64,000 nt of DNA from Paracoccus methylarcula (GTDB lineage Bacteria; Pseudomonadota; Alphaproteobacteria; Rhodobacterales; Rhodobacteraceae): contig NZ_PXNQ02000003.1 of the NCBI RefSeq assembly GCF_003007735.2, forward strand, positions 310,001 through 374,000, read 5' to 3'. Position numbers and translations under genes: made by a program. Within the stretch, counting starts at the first letter, position 1. Each line of letters starts with the position of its first letter. Shown one piece after another: positions 17,404 through 26,274 of the stretch. The notes beneath the pieces are model-generated. The model worked only from the letters and a program-made list of their open reading frames with translations, was not told the origin of the DNA and made no database searches.

Positions 17404-17756
17404 AAATCCTCATAATTCTGCCGCCAAGCACGAGGATCATAGAAGCCTTCTGCCCTACTCGAACGATAGGGGCAAGCATCGTCCAAGACAATCAAGGCAC
17501 GCTTTGCTGCGCCGTCGCCATGCCGAAGTACCAGCCCCCAGAGGGGGAGTGATCAAGCCCCGCTCCCAAACTTTGCGCAGCTATATCACTTAGCCTTTGA
17601 CCTTTCCTCTGGAAAACCATGCATCTTGAAAAGATCATCCAGTAGTGGTGAAACGTGAGCGTCCGGTGAAGCCGCCCTGCTGGAGTGTCGGGATTGGTGC
17701 TGGTGTCCACCATCGATAGTGGACACCAAGATGCACTCTATCGCCCCCCCCCGCAC
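17404..17756. other. Gene-free stretch before the IS66 fragment
   Basis: About 350 bases hold no convincing gene. The only structure I see is the 10-bp inverted repeat at 17701-17728 and a run of nine C at 17743-17752. Confidence 0.4.
17701..17728. repeat. Perfect 10-bp inverted repeat, possible IS end(s)
   Basis: TGGTGTCCAC and GTGGACACCA flank an 8-base spacer. The shape resembles two abutting insertion-sequence ends, but no transposase with such ends remains nearby. Confidence 0.5.
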
Positions 17757-17905
17757 TCAGGCGGCGTCCGAAGCTTGTTCTGTTATGAGTTCGGCGTAAT
17801 TCCACGGAAGCAGCTCATCGAGGCGGGTCATTTTCTGATCGGCAATGCGCCCCAGAATCCATGTCAGCCAGGCCTGCGGATCAACGCCATTGAGCCTTGC
17901 CGTTT
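17757..17905 (-). pseudogene. IS66-family transposase (TnpC) C-terminal fragment
   Basis: The minus strand reads [20 protein letters not shown] then [18 protein letters not shown] and ends at a TGA at 17757. This is the well-conserved C-terminus of the IS66 TnpC transposase ('[10 protein letters not shown]...riadh...rldeLLPWn'). About 48 residues remain and the rest of the element is gone. It marks a past IS66 insertion. Confidence 0.85.
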
Positions 17906-18027
17906 ATACCGATTGGCGAACTATGCCGAGCCGGGACATTTTTTCTCGTTCAGATAGTGATCTAGCGGTGCCCTGTTCGCCATAGTTCTACGTTTCTCCA
18001 CCGCAGTTGATGCAAAGGAGAGAAGCT

Positions 18028-18205
18028 ATGGAAGTAATTCATTATCTGGAGCGCAGCCGTCTTTTCCGTACCTTGGTTCATGGTCCGCACGGCGAGTTTG
18101 CGCGTGTTGTTGCTGACCGGTTGTTAGCCGATCAGTTGAGCAAGCAGTGCACGATGCGCTCGCTGCGGCTGTTTCGGGAACTCATGGATTGGCATGTAGG
18201 CTACG
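18028..18205 (+). pseudogene. Tyrosine-recombinase N-terminal fragment
   Basis: An ATG with AAAGGAGAG upstream opens MEVIHYLERSRLFRTLVHGP, then RVVADRLLADQLSKQCTMRS and FRELMDWHVGYG. This resembles the N-terminal core-binding part of transposon-type tyrosine recombinases ('fr.L..gphg..i..ya..L.e.gls..t.r..l..v.d...W'). After about 59 residues the similarity ends where the inverted phage segment begins (near 18205). No catalytic domain remains. Two inverted TGGCGAAC copies (17914-17921 and 17975-17982) just upstream may be its element end. Confidence 0.6.
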
Positions 18206-18878
18206 GGAATCGCGCTTCCAACTGCGCAAGCTGCTGCGTGATAGCGTTGGTCATGACCGAGTCTTGGACCCCGCCTAGGACGACATCACGGCCGATCTGC
18301 AAGGCGCGTGTCTGTGTCGTCCGTGTCGTATGGGCAGCCGCTTCTACGGCCGCTTCATTCGCTATCGCCCGCAACCTCGGATCGGTGAACGTCGCTGCAA
18401 TCCCCGCCTCGATGGCCTGCCGTTGGAGGGCTGCCCGACCCGCCGCCGTGGCCGCCACAATCCCCCCATAGGCCGCGAGGGCCTGCGGAACCGAACCTCC
18501 TAAAGCGAAGCCGGCAGCACCGCCGGGGATGCCGTGACCGAACCCTGCGCGACCACCCATCCCGCGACCACCCCCGCCAACAACCGGAGCCCCGACCCTC
18601 GGGACATTACCCGTCTGAACGACATTAACCCGTTGGGTAATCGGACGGGAAGCTGTTGCCCGCAACTGCCGGAAACGGCGTTCGAGGGCGTCGATGTCCC
18701 GGGTTGCCTTCTGCAATCCCATAGGACGGAATTGGATGGAATTCAGCGTCCGGGCAAGAGCCATGCCGGTCCTGTTCAGAGACCCCATTTCCCGGTCCAG
18801 ACGCTTGATGCCTTGGATGGTCTTTTGCAACTCGGTCCGGTTCAACCGGAGGGTTGCTTGCTCGACAAAACTCGCCAT
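18201..18878 (-). pseudogene. Phage tape-measure protein, N-terminal half (inverted)
   Basis: This 225-residue frame begins MASFVEQATLRLNRTELQKT, followed by coiled-coil-like and Gly/Ala-rich stretches, and ends TTRTTQTRALQIGRDVVLGG ... TQQLAQLEARFP at a stop. It is the start of a tail tape-measure protein, which sets tail length. The rest of the protein is on the opposite strand from about 19016. Joining ...QLAQLEAR to SFGLDPTQARG at a shared GCGCG restores one continuous frame, so an inversion split the gene. Confidence 0.75.
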
Positions 18879-18881
18879 CAG

Positions 18882-19016
18882 TTAATCCTCCGGGGTTTCT
18901 GGGCCATCGCGTTCAAGAGCTCGATTGTCTGGGGGCCACAGCCCAACGCGGTGGCAACCTGCCCGGTAAGCGGTGAAGATCAGCTGTCGGCTATCGAGAG
19001 CATCGCGCAGAGGCAG
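18882..19016 (-). pseudogene. Fragment of the phage gene upstream of the tape measure
   Basis: The minus strand reads LPLRDALDSRQLIFTAYRAG then CHRVGLWPPDNRALERDGPE and stops at 18882, three bases before the tape-measure ATG. The tight spacing and position fit a small tail-assembly gene, though I do not recognise the family. Its 5' part is missing beyond the inversion breakpoint near 19016. Confidence 0.45.
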
Positions 19017-20617
19017 CGCGGTCCTTCGGTCTTGACCCCACGCAGGCCCGTGGTGTTGCCGGTCTAGCAAACAAATATCTGAACCTTGCCAATGCGACAG
19101 ACGATCTCGCCCGCTCGACAGACATCCTGAACGGCGTGTTTGCCGGGTCAGTCGTCGTCGGCGAATCCTTCAATGCAGCCACCGCCCTCGCGGCGGCCCG
19201 CACCGCAGGCGTCGCGACAACGGTTACTGGCGCAGGGCTTGTTGAATTCAGCTTGCTGACTGACGCTCTGGGACAGCGAGCCGGTTCATCGGCAAACGCG
19301 GTTCGTAAGCTGTTAACCACACCCCTCGCCCAAGCAGGCGCGGGGGGAGGAATTTCCAAGGGACGAGTCGAGGGTGCGATTGCCGCCGGTTTCAGGACCG
19401 AACAAGGGCTGACGCTCGAACAGGAGCGAGCCTTGGGCGAGAACCTGCCGAAGTTCGTTCGAGACTTCATAATCCCGCGTCTTGAAGCCGGAGGTGTTAA
19501 TCTGGAAGATCGGGCCGCTGTCAGGAAGTTCCTGCGCAACGCAGGGGCCAATGAGACCGCTGAGCGCGCATTGCTCGAGATCATTTCCGCCCGGGATGAA
19601 TACGAGAAGGCAAGTAAAACAGTCGATCAGTTCGCAGATACCACACAACTTGCAATCACCAACTCCAAGAACATGAACGCGGCTCTTGAGACCCTAGCTG
19701 TCGGGTTCAACGACCTGTCGTCATCTGTCCTTGTCCCGCTGCTCGAAACAACGGCCCCGGCAGTCGCATCTCTCGGACGAGGGATGCAGGACGCCGCCAT
19801 GTGGTTGGACAGCATGTCGGAATCGCAACGCCACACGGTGGCTAGTATCACGGCTCTCGGCACGACTGCTGCCGGGGCCGCTGTTGCCGTCGGGGGTGTT
19901 ACTGCCGGGTTTAGACTCCTTGCCCCACTGGTTGCGGCAGGTAGCCCGGTTATCGCCGGGCTTACTTTGCTAGGAGCTGCGGCCACCGGGGTCGCCAAGA
20001 TTCTCGATGGTATCGATGAAAAAGAACGGCGCGATATTGATCGGATGGGACGCGAACAGAGGTTCCGCGAGGGTCAGGCGAAACGGGCCTCCGGGTTGGG
20101 CTTCGGATTCAATACAGACTTGATCGACCCTGCCCTGCTATTCACCGACAAGCTAGCGAGGGATTACCGCGCCCCGGCAGGGCCACGCCAGTTCCTCGGT
20201 CCGAACCTGCCCGGTTCGGGAACACCCAATATCACCGCGGCTTTTCAGGCTTGGGCGAACGCGACTCGCGGGGCCGGTCTTGATCGCGACAACATTCTTG
20301 GTCCCTTGACGGCCGGGGCCGCCGTTGAGTTTGGAAAGGACCTGCTTGGGACCATAGGCACCAACCTTCAGGACCGTGTCATGACCGCCGGGGATACGTG
20401 GGAAAAAAGCGTTGAGGAAAGCGGGAACGTCTTCACCAGTGGTATTGAGTCCGCCGCAGTGCGGATGAACGAGCTTATTATCGCTGGAGCCACGGAGGCC
20501 CGCAACATCCTGAGTTCTGTCTCTACCGGGCCGGTTCGCGGATTCAGCCGTCCGGACATCGGCGATAGCAGCAGCGGCGATGGCGGGAACTTCTACATCG
20601 GACAACCGATCCCATAA
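19016..20617 (+). pseudogene. Phage tape-measure protein, C-terminal part
   Basis: The coding frame is open from the inversion breakpoint: SFGLDPTQARGVAGLANKYL, DDLARSTDILNGVFAGSVVV, then a long alanine/glycine-rich helical body. A hydrophobic stretch at about 19820-20000 (ALGTTAAGAAVAVGGVTAG ... GLTLLGAAATG) is typical of tape-measure proteins. It ends NFYIGQPIP. Without its N-terminal half it has no natural start; the first Met in frame is at 19136, giving 493 residues. The gene is 12 bases ahead of a terminase-like gene. Confidence 0.75.
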
Positions 20618-20629
20618 GGAATACATGAC

Positions 20630-21232
20630 ATGACAAATGATCCGGAATGGTTGATTAACTTCAAGAAGTATCAGGAAGGAGATGCTACGGCGAAGGAACA
20701 CCACGCGATAGGCGGTGGTCGGGGTTTTGGGGTTGGTGCGGGTAGGGGCAATCCTAACCGCATTCAAACCGCCGAGCAGGTGTGGGAATGGTTTGTGAAA
20801 TACCGCGAGCATATCGAGTCCAACCCGATCAAAGAGCAGCTTGTTTTCAGCGCCCGCGAAGGTATCCGCAAGACATCAATCGATAAGATGCGGGCCATGA
20901 CGTGGCAAGGTTTCGCCCGATTCATGGGAGTAACGTTTGACACCGTCATGAAGTGGAAGCAGAGCCGCGAAGACTTGAAGGAGGTCTTAGCCGCGATCAA
21001 GGACGAGATGTTTGACCAGAAGTTTACCGGGGCCGCCGCGGGGGTCCTGAATCACTCGATCATCGCCCGTGAGCTAGGGCTGACAGATAAGAAAGAGATC
21101 GCCGGAGCCAATGCAGGTCCCGTCAGCTTCACCATTGAGCCGGTCAAATCCGGAACGTTCTTGCCCCCCACGGAGGCCAAGGAAGGCTTGCATCCAAGCG
21201 CAACAGATGATCCCGGGTCGGAAGAGGGGTAA
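20630..21232 (+). CDS. Phage DNA-packaging (terminase small subunit-like) protein
   Basis: This 200-residue protein carries the pattern of phage terminase small-subunit/gp3-like packaging proteins: WQGFARFMGVTFDTVMKWK, a REDLKEVLAAIKDEMFDQKF helix, then GAAAGVLNHSIIARELGLTD. The middle forms a helix-turn-helix that would bind the packaging site. A Gly/Arg-rich N-terminal stretch (GGGRGFGVGAGRG) is unusual and may contact DNA. It directly follows the tape-measure gene, an odd order for a phage, which together with missing head and large-terminase genes shows the prophage is a remnant. A further alternative is a general phage DNA-binding protein. Confidence 0.6.
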   Translation: MTNDPEWLINFKKYQEGDATAKEHHAIGGGRGFGVGAGRGNPNRIQTAEQVWEWFVKYREHIESNPIKEQLVFSAREGIRKTSIDKMRAMTWQGFARFMGVTFDTVMKWKQSREDLKEVLAAIKDEMFDQKFTGAAAGVLNHSIIARELGLTDKKEIAGANAGPVSFTIEPVKSGTFLPPTEAKEGLHPSATDDPGSEEG

Positions 21233-21274
21233 CACCCTGATTCTGCGATAAAATTCAAACAAATCAAGGTGAAT

Positions 21275-21350
21275 TGGTGGAGCCGAGGGGAATCGAACCC
21301 CTGGCCTCATCATTGCGAACGATGCGCTCTACCGACTGAGCTACGGCCCC
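21275..21350 (-). tRNA. tRNA-Ala (anticodon CGC)
   Basis: A 76-base cloverleaf with encoded CCA folds on the minus strand: acceptor GGGGCCG/CGGCTCC, including the G3:U70 pair that identifies tRNA-Ala; D-arm GCTC...GAGC; anticodon stem CATCG/TGATG with loop TTCGCAA (anticodon CGC, codon GCG); and T-arm AGGGG-TTCGATT-CCCCT. Its 3' end faces the accessory island, the usual side for integrase-mediated insertion. Confidence 0.95.
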
Positions 21351-21530
21351 ATTGGGCCGCTATTTGAACCCGGCAAGACGTGATGTCAAGCCGCCCCGCA
21401 CGCTGCAGCTTCTGCAAGAACCTCGTCCGCACGGCAGTCCGACAGGGTGCCGGCAGCAGGCCCGGCGACCGGGTCTCGCCCCCGATCACCGGCTTGGCAT
21501 GTCCTTGCGGCGAAAGCCGGTTCCGTCTCC

Positions 21531-23096
21531 TCAGGCGGCCTGCTCGGGATCGAGCGTGACTGACCACAGCTCATTATCGGCACGGTCCATCAGCCGAACC
21601 GTCATCTGTCCGCTATCGCCCGCGATATCGACAAGACCGAAGAATTGCAGCCCGGCAGAGGGCGGCAGGTTCACCTGACCGGCTGGCGGAGCCTTGACGA
21701 ATTTCACCTCGGGACCGAAGGTCATGTCGAGATCGTTGGGGCCGAAGCTTCCGGAATGCAGCGGACCCGAGACGAATTCCCAGAAAGGCTCGAATTCCTG
21801 GAATGCCGCCCGGTCGGGATGATATTCATGCGCGGCGGTATAGTGGACATCTGCCGTCAGCCAGACGGTATTCCTGATCCCCTCGTCGCGCATAAAGCGT
21901 AGCAGCGAGGCGAATTCCAGCTCGCGCCCCTTGGGCGCACCAGGATCGCCATTGGCAACGGCCTCGACGAATTTCTGGTCCTCGGACACCTTGTCCCAGA
22001 CACAAAGCCCGATGGGCATATCGCAGGCGATCACCTTCCACGTCGCCTTTGATGCCTTCAGTTCGGATTTCAGCCAGTCGAGCTGCGCCTTTCCCAGGAC
22101 CTGCGATTGCGCCGTGACCTCGCCCTGCATCCCCTCACTATTGGCGCCGCGATAGCTGCGCAGATCGAGGAAGAAGATCTCCAGCAGCGGACCGTAGGCA
22201 ATCTTGCGATAGACGCGCCCCGGCTCGGTCGGGACATAGCTGATCGGCGTCATCTCGTGGAAGGCGCGGGCAGCGCGGGCATGCAGCAGGGCGATGGATT
22301 TTTCCGTGTAGCGGTCGTCGCCGGTCAGGTCCTTGCCCGGGGACCAGTTGTTGACTACCTCATGATCGTCCCACTGGAACAATGTCGGGCAGGCCGCGGA
22401 CAGGGCCTGCACATGCTGGTCCATCTGGTTGTATTTCCAGCGGCCACGGAATTCCTCCAGCGTTTCGGCGACCTTGCGAACCTCGTCGATCAGCACGCTG
22501 TTCTTCCACAACCCGCCCTCGATCTCGACCTCGTCTTCCATCGGACCGTCGGCATAGATCGTGTCGCCCGAATGGATGAAGAAATCCGGCTCGTGCAAGG
22601 CCATGGTGGCGTAGGTCCGCATTCCCTCGTCATCGATGCCCCAGCCCTGCCCGGCGGTATCGCCCGACCAGACGAAGCGGATGTCGCGGCGCTCGGTGGG
22701 GGCGGTGCGGAAACGGCCCATGATGGGTTCGCTGACGGCATTCGAATCCGACAGGTCCGTGGCGGTCATGCGATAGAAGACCGTCTGGTCCGGTGCCATC
22801 CCATCGACCAGTGCCTTGACCGCGAAATCGCTGTCCGGCAACGCGTTCATCCGGGCGAGCAGGCGGGCATCCCCGAAATTCTCCGACGTGGCGACCTCCA
22901 GCGCGATGCGCGAAGGCCGGTCCGTGCGTGTCCAGACCATGCCCCCCTGCATATTGATGTCACCCGACTGGACGCCATGCGCGAAAACGGGCCGGGCAGC
23001 GGCGCGGCTGATCGCGGGCATGGCGAGAACCGATGTGGTGGCAAGTCCCGACATCAGAAGGCTGCGGCGCGTCATGCGGGGGCGGTTGAGGGACAT
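21531..23096 (-). CDS. phoD: PhoD-family alkaline phosphatase/phosphodiesterase, Tat-exported
   Basis: This 521-residue enzyme hydrolyses phosphate mono- and diesters in the periplasm. A twin-arginine signal (MTRRSLLMSGLATTSVLAMP) starts at residue 8. A PhoD N-terminal domain (FAHGVQSGDINMQGGMVWTR) is followed by the metallophosphatase core: VWSGDTAGQG, FFIHSGDTIYADGP, FQWDDHEVVNNWSPG and VWLTADVHYTAAHEY, which supply the metal ligands and active-site residues. Such enzymes usually need calcium and iron and are induced by phosphate starvation. I found no convincing PHO box in the 200 bases upstream. It is transcribed divergently from lolA. Confidence 0.92.
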   Translation of the reverse strand: MSLNRPRMTRRSLLMSGLATTSVLAMPAISRAAARPVFAHGVQSGDINMQGGMVWTRTDRPSRIALEVATSENFGDARLLARMNALPDSDFAVKALVDGMAPDQTVFYRMTATDLSDSNAVSEPIMGRFRTAPTERRDIRFVWSGDTAGQGWGIDDEGMRTYATMALHEPDFFIHSGDTIYADGPMEDEVEIEGGLWKNSVLIDEVRKVAETLEEFRGRWKYNQMDQHVQALSAACPTLFQWDDHEVVNNWSPGKDLTGDDRYTEKSIALLHARAARAFHEMTPISYVPTEPGRVYRKIAYGPLLEIFFLDLRSYRGANSEGMQGEVTAQSQVLGKAQLDWLKSELKASKATWKVIACDMPIGLCVWDKVSEDQKFVEAVANGDPGAPKGRELEFASLLRFMRDEGIRNTVWLTADVHYTAAHEYHPDRAAFQEFEPFWEFVSGPLHSGSFGPNDLDMTFGPEVKFVKAPPAGQVNLPPSAGLQFFGLVDIAGDSGQMTVRLMDRADNELWSVTLDPEQAA

Positions 23097-23305
23097 GCGT
23101 CTGGCTCCTGTCTCTGGCTGGATTCGGCACAGGGTTAGCCATGAATTGCGACGCTAATATGTCGTGTTCGCTGTGTTTCGGTGACGCGGGAAAATGCAAC
23201 TCCGCGTGAACTCGGGGAACCCTCACCAATATGCGAGCGTTCGCCGCTGACATCTTCCATCAGACGTGATGTGCAGTCTGAAACGAAAAGGATATTATCG
23301 GCGCC

Positions 23306-23902
23306 ATGAACATACGCTCTCTCGCACTTGCGCCCGCCCTCATCCTTGGCCTCGCCTTTCCGGCCCTGGCCGAGAAAATCCCGCTGAACGAGATCTCCAG
23401 CTATCTCAACGGCCTCAAGACGGTCACATCCGAGTTCACGCAGGTGAATAACGACGGTTCGATCTCGACCGGTACGGTTTTCATCAGCCGTCCGGGCCGT
23501 GTGCGCTTCGAATACAACAATGATTCGACCCTGGTCCTGGCATCCGCGGGCAATGTCGCCGTATTCGACCCGAAATCCAACGGCGGGCCGCAGCAATATC
23601 CGCTGTCAAAAACCCCCCTTTCGATCATCCTGGACGCGAATGTCGATCTGGGGCGCGCGAATATGGTCACCGGCTATGCCGAGGCCAAGAACTCGACCGT
23701 CGTGACGGCCCAGGATCCCGCGCATCCGGAATACGGCAATATCCAGATGGTCTTCACCGGCGGGCCGACCGAACTGCGCCAATGGGTCGTCACCGATGAC
23801 AGCGGCGAGAAGACCACGGTTATCCTGGGCGAAATGCGCAAGGGCGGCTCGATTCCGGATGCGAAATTCTCGATCAGGAGCGAGCTCGCGCGCCGCAACT
23901 GA
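23306..23902 (+). CDS. lolA: LolA-like outer-membrane lipoprotein carrier protein
   Basis: This 198-residue periplasmic protein ferries lipoproteins from the LolCDE complex to the outer membrane. A signal peptide (MNIRSLALAPALILGLAFPA, cleavage after ALA) leads into the LolA beta-barrel: LNGLKTVTSEFTQVNNDGSI, then GTVFISRPGRVRFEY and the DPKSNGGPQQYPLSKTPL segment. Length and motifs fit alphaproteobacterial LolA. Alphaproteobacterial lolA often lies next to ftsK; here ftsK is about 3 kb away on the other strand. AAAGG precedes the ATG. Confidence 0.88.
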   Translation: MNIRSLALAPALILGLAFPALAEKIPLNEISSYLNGLKTVTSEFTQVNNDGSISTGTVFISRPGRVRFEYNNDSTLVLASAGNVAVFDPKSNGGPQQYPLSKTPLSIILDANVDLGRANMVTGYAEAKNSTVVTAQDPAHPEYGNIQMVFTGGPTELRQWVVTDDSGEKTTVILGEMRKGGSIPDAKFSIRSELARRN

Positions 23903-23917
23903 TCGCTGAACCTCCTG

Positions 23918-23945
23918 CAACCGGGCCGAAGCATCAGCCCGGTTG
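23918..23945 (+). terminator. Hairpin after lolA, possible terminator
   Basis: Perfect 9-bp arms (CAACCGGGC / GCCCGGTTG) with a 10-base loop lie 16 bases after the lolA stop. There is no good T-run, so factor-independent termination is uncertain. Confidence 0.45.
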
Positions 23946-24031
23946 ATGCATTTCATCACAAATCCGGGCTTGATCTTCCTTGCAGGAGCGTTCAACGCTG
24001 GCTGCGAATTTTTGCCGCTCAGGTTCCCAGC

Positions 24032-25285
24032 ATGTCTTCCCAAGCCCGGATTTTCGCCCCCGTCCTGATCGGGGGCTCCCTGATCCTGCTGATCAATTTC
24101 GCGATGCGCGCCAGTTTCGGCGTGTTCCAGATCCCCATTGGCGAGGAATTCGGCTGGCCGCGCGCGGAATTCTCACTGGCCATTGCCATCCAGAACCTTG
24201 CCTGGGGGATCGGTCAGCCGGTGTTCGGCGCCCTGGCGGAACGTTGGGGAGACCGCTTGGCGATCATCCTGGGGGCGATCCTCTATTCGGCGGGGCTGGT
24301 GCTCAGCGCCTATGCGACGACGCCTGCGACCATGCAATTGCTGGAGGTGATGGTCGGTTTCGGCATCGCGGGCACCGGTTTCGGAGTCATCCTCGCGGTC
24401 GTCGGACGTGCCGCGAGCGACGATAATCGCAGCCTCGCCCTTGGCATCGCCACCGCCGCCGGCTCGGCGGGGCAAGTCTTTGGAGCGCCGCTCGCCGAAG
24501 TCCTGCTGGCCTTCTACACGTGGCAATCCGTGTTCATCATCTTTGGCGTGATCGTGCTGGCCTGCATGCTCTTCCTGCCGATGCTCGGAGATGGCAAGCC
24601 CGCCACCCGCTCCGAGTTGGAGGAAAGCTTGGGCAGCGTGTTGCGGCGCGCCTTTCGTGACCCGTCATATCTGATGATCTTCGCTGGCTTTTTCTCTTGC
24701 GGCTACCAGCTTGCCTTCATCACGGCGCATTTCCCCGCCATGGTGACCGAGATGTGCGGACCGATCAGTCCGATGGGCACGCTCGCCTCGATCGGGATCA
24801 CCACGACCTCGGCGCTCGGGGCGGCGGCGATCTCGCTGATCGGGCTGGCCAATATCGCGGGGGCGATCTTTGCCGGATGGCTGGGCAAGCGCTATAGCAA
24901 GAAATACCTGCTGGCGGGCATATATACGCTGCGCACCATCGCCGCTGCGGCCTTTATCCTGACGCCGATCACGCCCAGCAGCGTTGTCATCTTCTCACTG
25001 GTGATGGGCGGGCTGTGGCTGGCCACGGTGCCGCTGACCTCGGGATTGGTCGCCTATATCTACGGGTTGCGCTACATGGGCACGCTTTACGGGTTTGTGT
25101 TCCTGTCGCACCAGCTCGGCTCGTTCCTGGGCGTTTGGCTCGGGGGCAAGCTGTATGACATCTATGGCGATTACACGCTGGTCTGGTGGGTCGGCGTCGG
25201 CGTCGGTGCCTTCAGCGCCCTGATCCACCTGCCGGTCCGCGAGGCGCCGTCGCGCCTGCCACCCACCACCCCGGCCGCCGCCTGA
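24032..25285 (+). CDS. Major facilitator superfamily transporter
   Basis: This 417-residue protein has 12 predicted membrane segments, with a hydrophilic loop near residues 190-205 (DGKPATRSELEE) dividing two six-helix halves. The GALAERWGDRLAIILGA loop between helices 2 and 3 fits the MFS signature (GxLaDrxGrrxxl). The overall look, with MRASFGVFQIPIGEEFGWPR near the start, matches the oxalate/formate-antiporter-like (OFA) monocarboxylate group. The substrate cannot be told. It stands alone between lolA and the acid phosphatase. Confidence 0.85.
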   Translation: MSSQARIFAPVLIGGSLILLINFAMRASFGVFQIPIGEEFGWPRAEFSLAIAIQNLAWGIGQPVFGALAERWGDRLAIILGAILYSAGLVLSAYATTPATMQLLEVMVGFGIAGTGFGVILAVVGRAASDDNRSLALGIATAAGSAGQVFGAPLAEVLLAFYTWQSVFIIFGVIVLACMLFLPMLGDGKPATRSELEESLGSVLRRAFRDPSYLMIFAGFFSCGYQLAFITAHFPAMVTEMCGPISPMGTLASIGITTTSALGAAAISLIGLANIAGAIFAGWLGKRYSKKYLLAGIYTLRTIAAAAFILTPITPSSVVIFSLVMGGLWLATVPLTSGLVAYIYGLRYMGTLYGFVFLSHQLGSFLGVWLGGKLYDIYGDYTLVWWVGVGVGAFSALIHLPVREAPSRLPPTTPAAA

Positions 25286-25376
25286 ACAAGTTTGTTTGAC
25301 TGGTCAATCAATATTCCTTAGCCTTGTCGCAAGCCCCCCCCGAAGGGGCTGCATGAAGCAACTGGGAGTATTCAAC

Positions 25377-26153
25377 ATGACCATCCGTTCCATCAGAACC
25401 CCGGCGCTCACCTGCCTGGGCCTGTTCCTTCTTGCCCCGGCGGCATTGGCGCAGGAAGGCGAAGCCAATGATTGCCCGGTCGCCGAATTCACCAAGGGAT
25501 TGCGCTTCCAGCAGCAATCGGCCGAGATCCGGGCGCTACAGCGGCAAGCCTATAACATCGCGACCGAGAAACTGGACGCGGCGGTCGCAGATGCCGAAGA
25601 CCCTTCGAAACTGGCCGTCGTCACCGATCTGGACGAAACGGTGATCGACAATACCCCGCTTCTGGCCCGTGACCTGGAGAATTGCCATACCTATGACGCT
25701 TGGGACACCTGGCTGCCATGGGAGCGCGACGGCAATCCGGCCCTGATCCCCGGCGCGAAGGAATTTCTCGACCATGCCGACAGCCTGGGCGTGGCAATCC
25801 GCTATATCTCGGACCGTGCGGATGAGCAGAAAGAATACACGATCGCGTCGCTGACCGAACTGGAATTGCCGCAGGTCAGCCCGGAAACCGTGCTGCTTCT
25901 GGGGCCACCCAAGATCGAACGCCGCGAGCTCGTCTCGGAGGATCATCAGATCGTTCTGCTGCTTGGCGACACGCTGCATGATTTCGACAATGGCTTCCGC
26001 AAGACCCCGCTGGAGGATCAAAAAGCGCTGGTCGATGAGAATGCAGGCAAATGGGGCGCTGAATGGATCGCCTTCCCGAATGCCGCCTATGGCAGCTGGT
26101 CCGAAGCGCCACTGACCGCATGGGACGCTGAAACCGTCATCGAAGAATGGTGA
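25377..26153 (+). CDS. e(P4)-type acid phosphatase / 5'-nucleotidase (class C)
   Basis: This 258-residue HAD-superfamily phosphatase is likely periplasmic. A signal peptide (TCLGLFLLAPAALA) precedes the mature protein. The catalytic VVTDLDETVIDN (DxDxT/V) near residue 85 and the downstream LLLGDTLHDF with its metal-binding aspartate mark the class C/e(P4) acid phosphatase family, which dephosphorylates nucleotides. Unlike Haemophilus e(P4), there is no lipobox cysteine, so it should be soluble. The ATG at 25377 with GGGAG at the right distance is preferred to upstream Mets. It is convergent with the DUF2268 gene. Confidence 0.85.
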   Translation: MTIRSIRTPALTCLGLFLLAPAALAQEGEANDCPVAEFTKGLRFQQQSAEIRALQRQAYNIATEKLDAAVADAEDPSKLAVVTDLDETVIDNTPLLARDLENCHTYDAWDTWLPWERDGNPALIPGAKEFLDHADSLGVAIRYISDRADEQKEYTIASLTELELPQVSPETVLLLGPPKIERRELVSEDHQIVLLLGDTLHDFDNGFRKTPLEDQKALVDENAGKWGAEWIAFPNAAYGSWSEAPLTAWDAETVIEEW

Positions 26154-26185
26154 TCGGGTCAAGGTAGATCACGGCCGACGCAAGA

Positions 26186-26213
26186 GAGGCGCAGCACATG
26201 ATCGCTGCGCCTC
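26186..26213. terminator. Hairpin between convergent genes
   Basis: A perfect 10-bp stem (GAGGCGCAGC / GCTGCGCCTC) with an 8-base loop lies between the convergent phosphatase and DUF2268 genes. It lacks a T-run but could serve both strands. Confidence 0.45.
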
Positions 26214-26274
26214 CATCACCCCAAGCCGTCAATATTCGCAACTCCACCCCGTGGCGAAACACGGCGGCGCCCAG

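Noticed and set aside
17685..17957. 90-codon plus-strand frame
   Set aside because: It is opposite the IS66 transposase tail, which explains the sequence conservation.
1..21274. CRISPR-associated transposon
   Set aside because: A Tn7-like operon with TniQ prompted a search for cas genes and repeat-spacer arrays; none is visible in the window.
22107..23138. 343-codon plus-strand frame opposite phoD
   Set aside because: Antisense of a clear PhoD with Tat signal and metal ligands; composition typical of a shadow frame.
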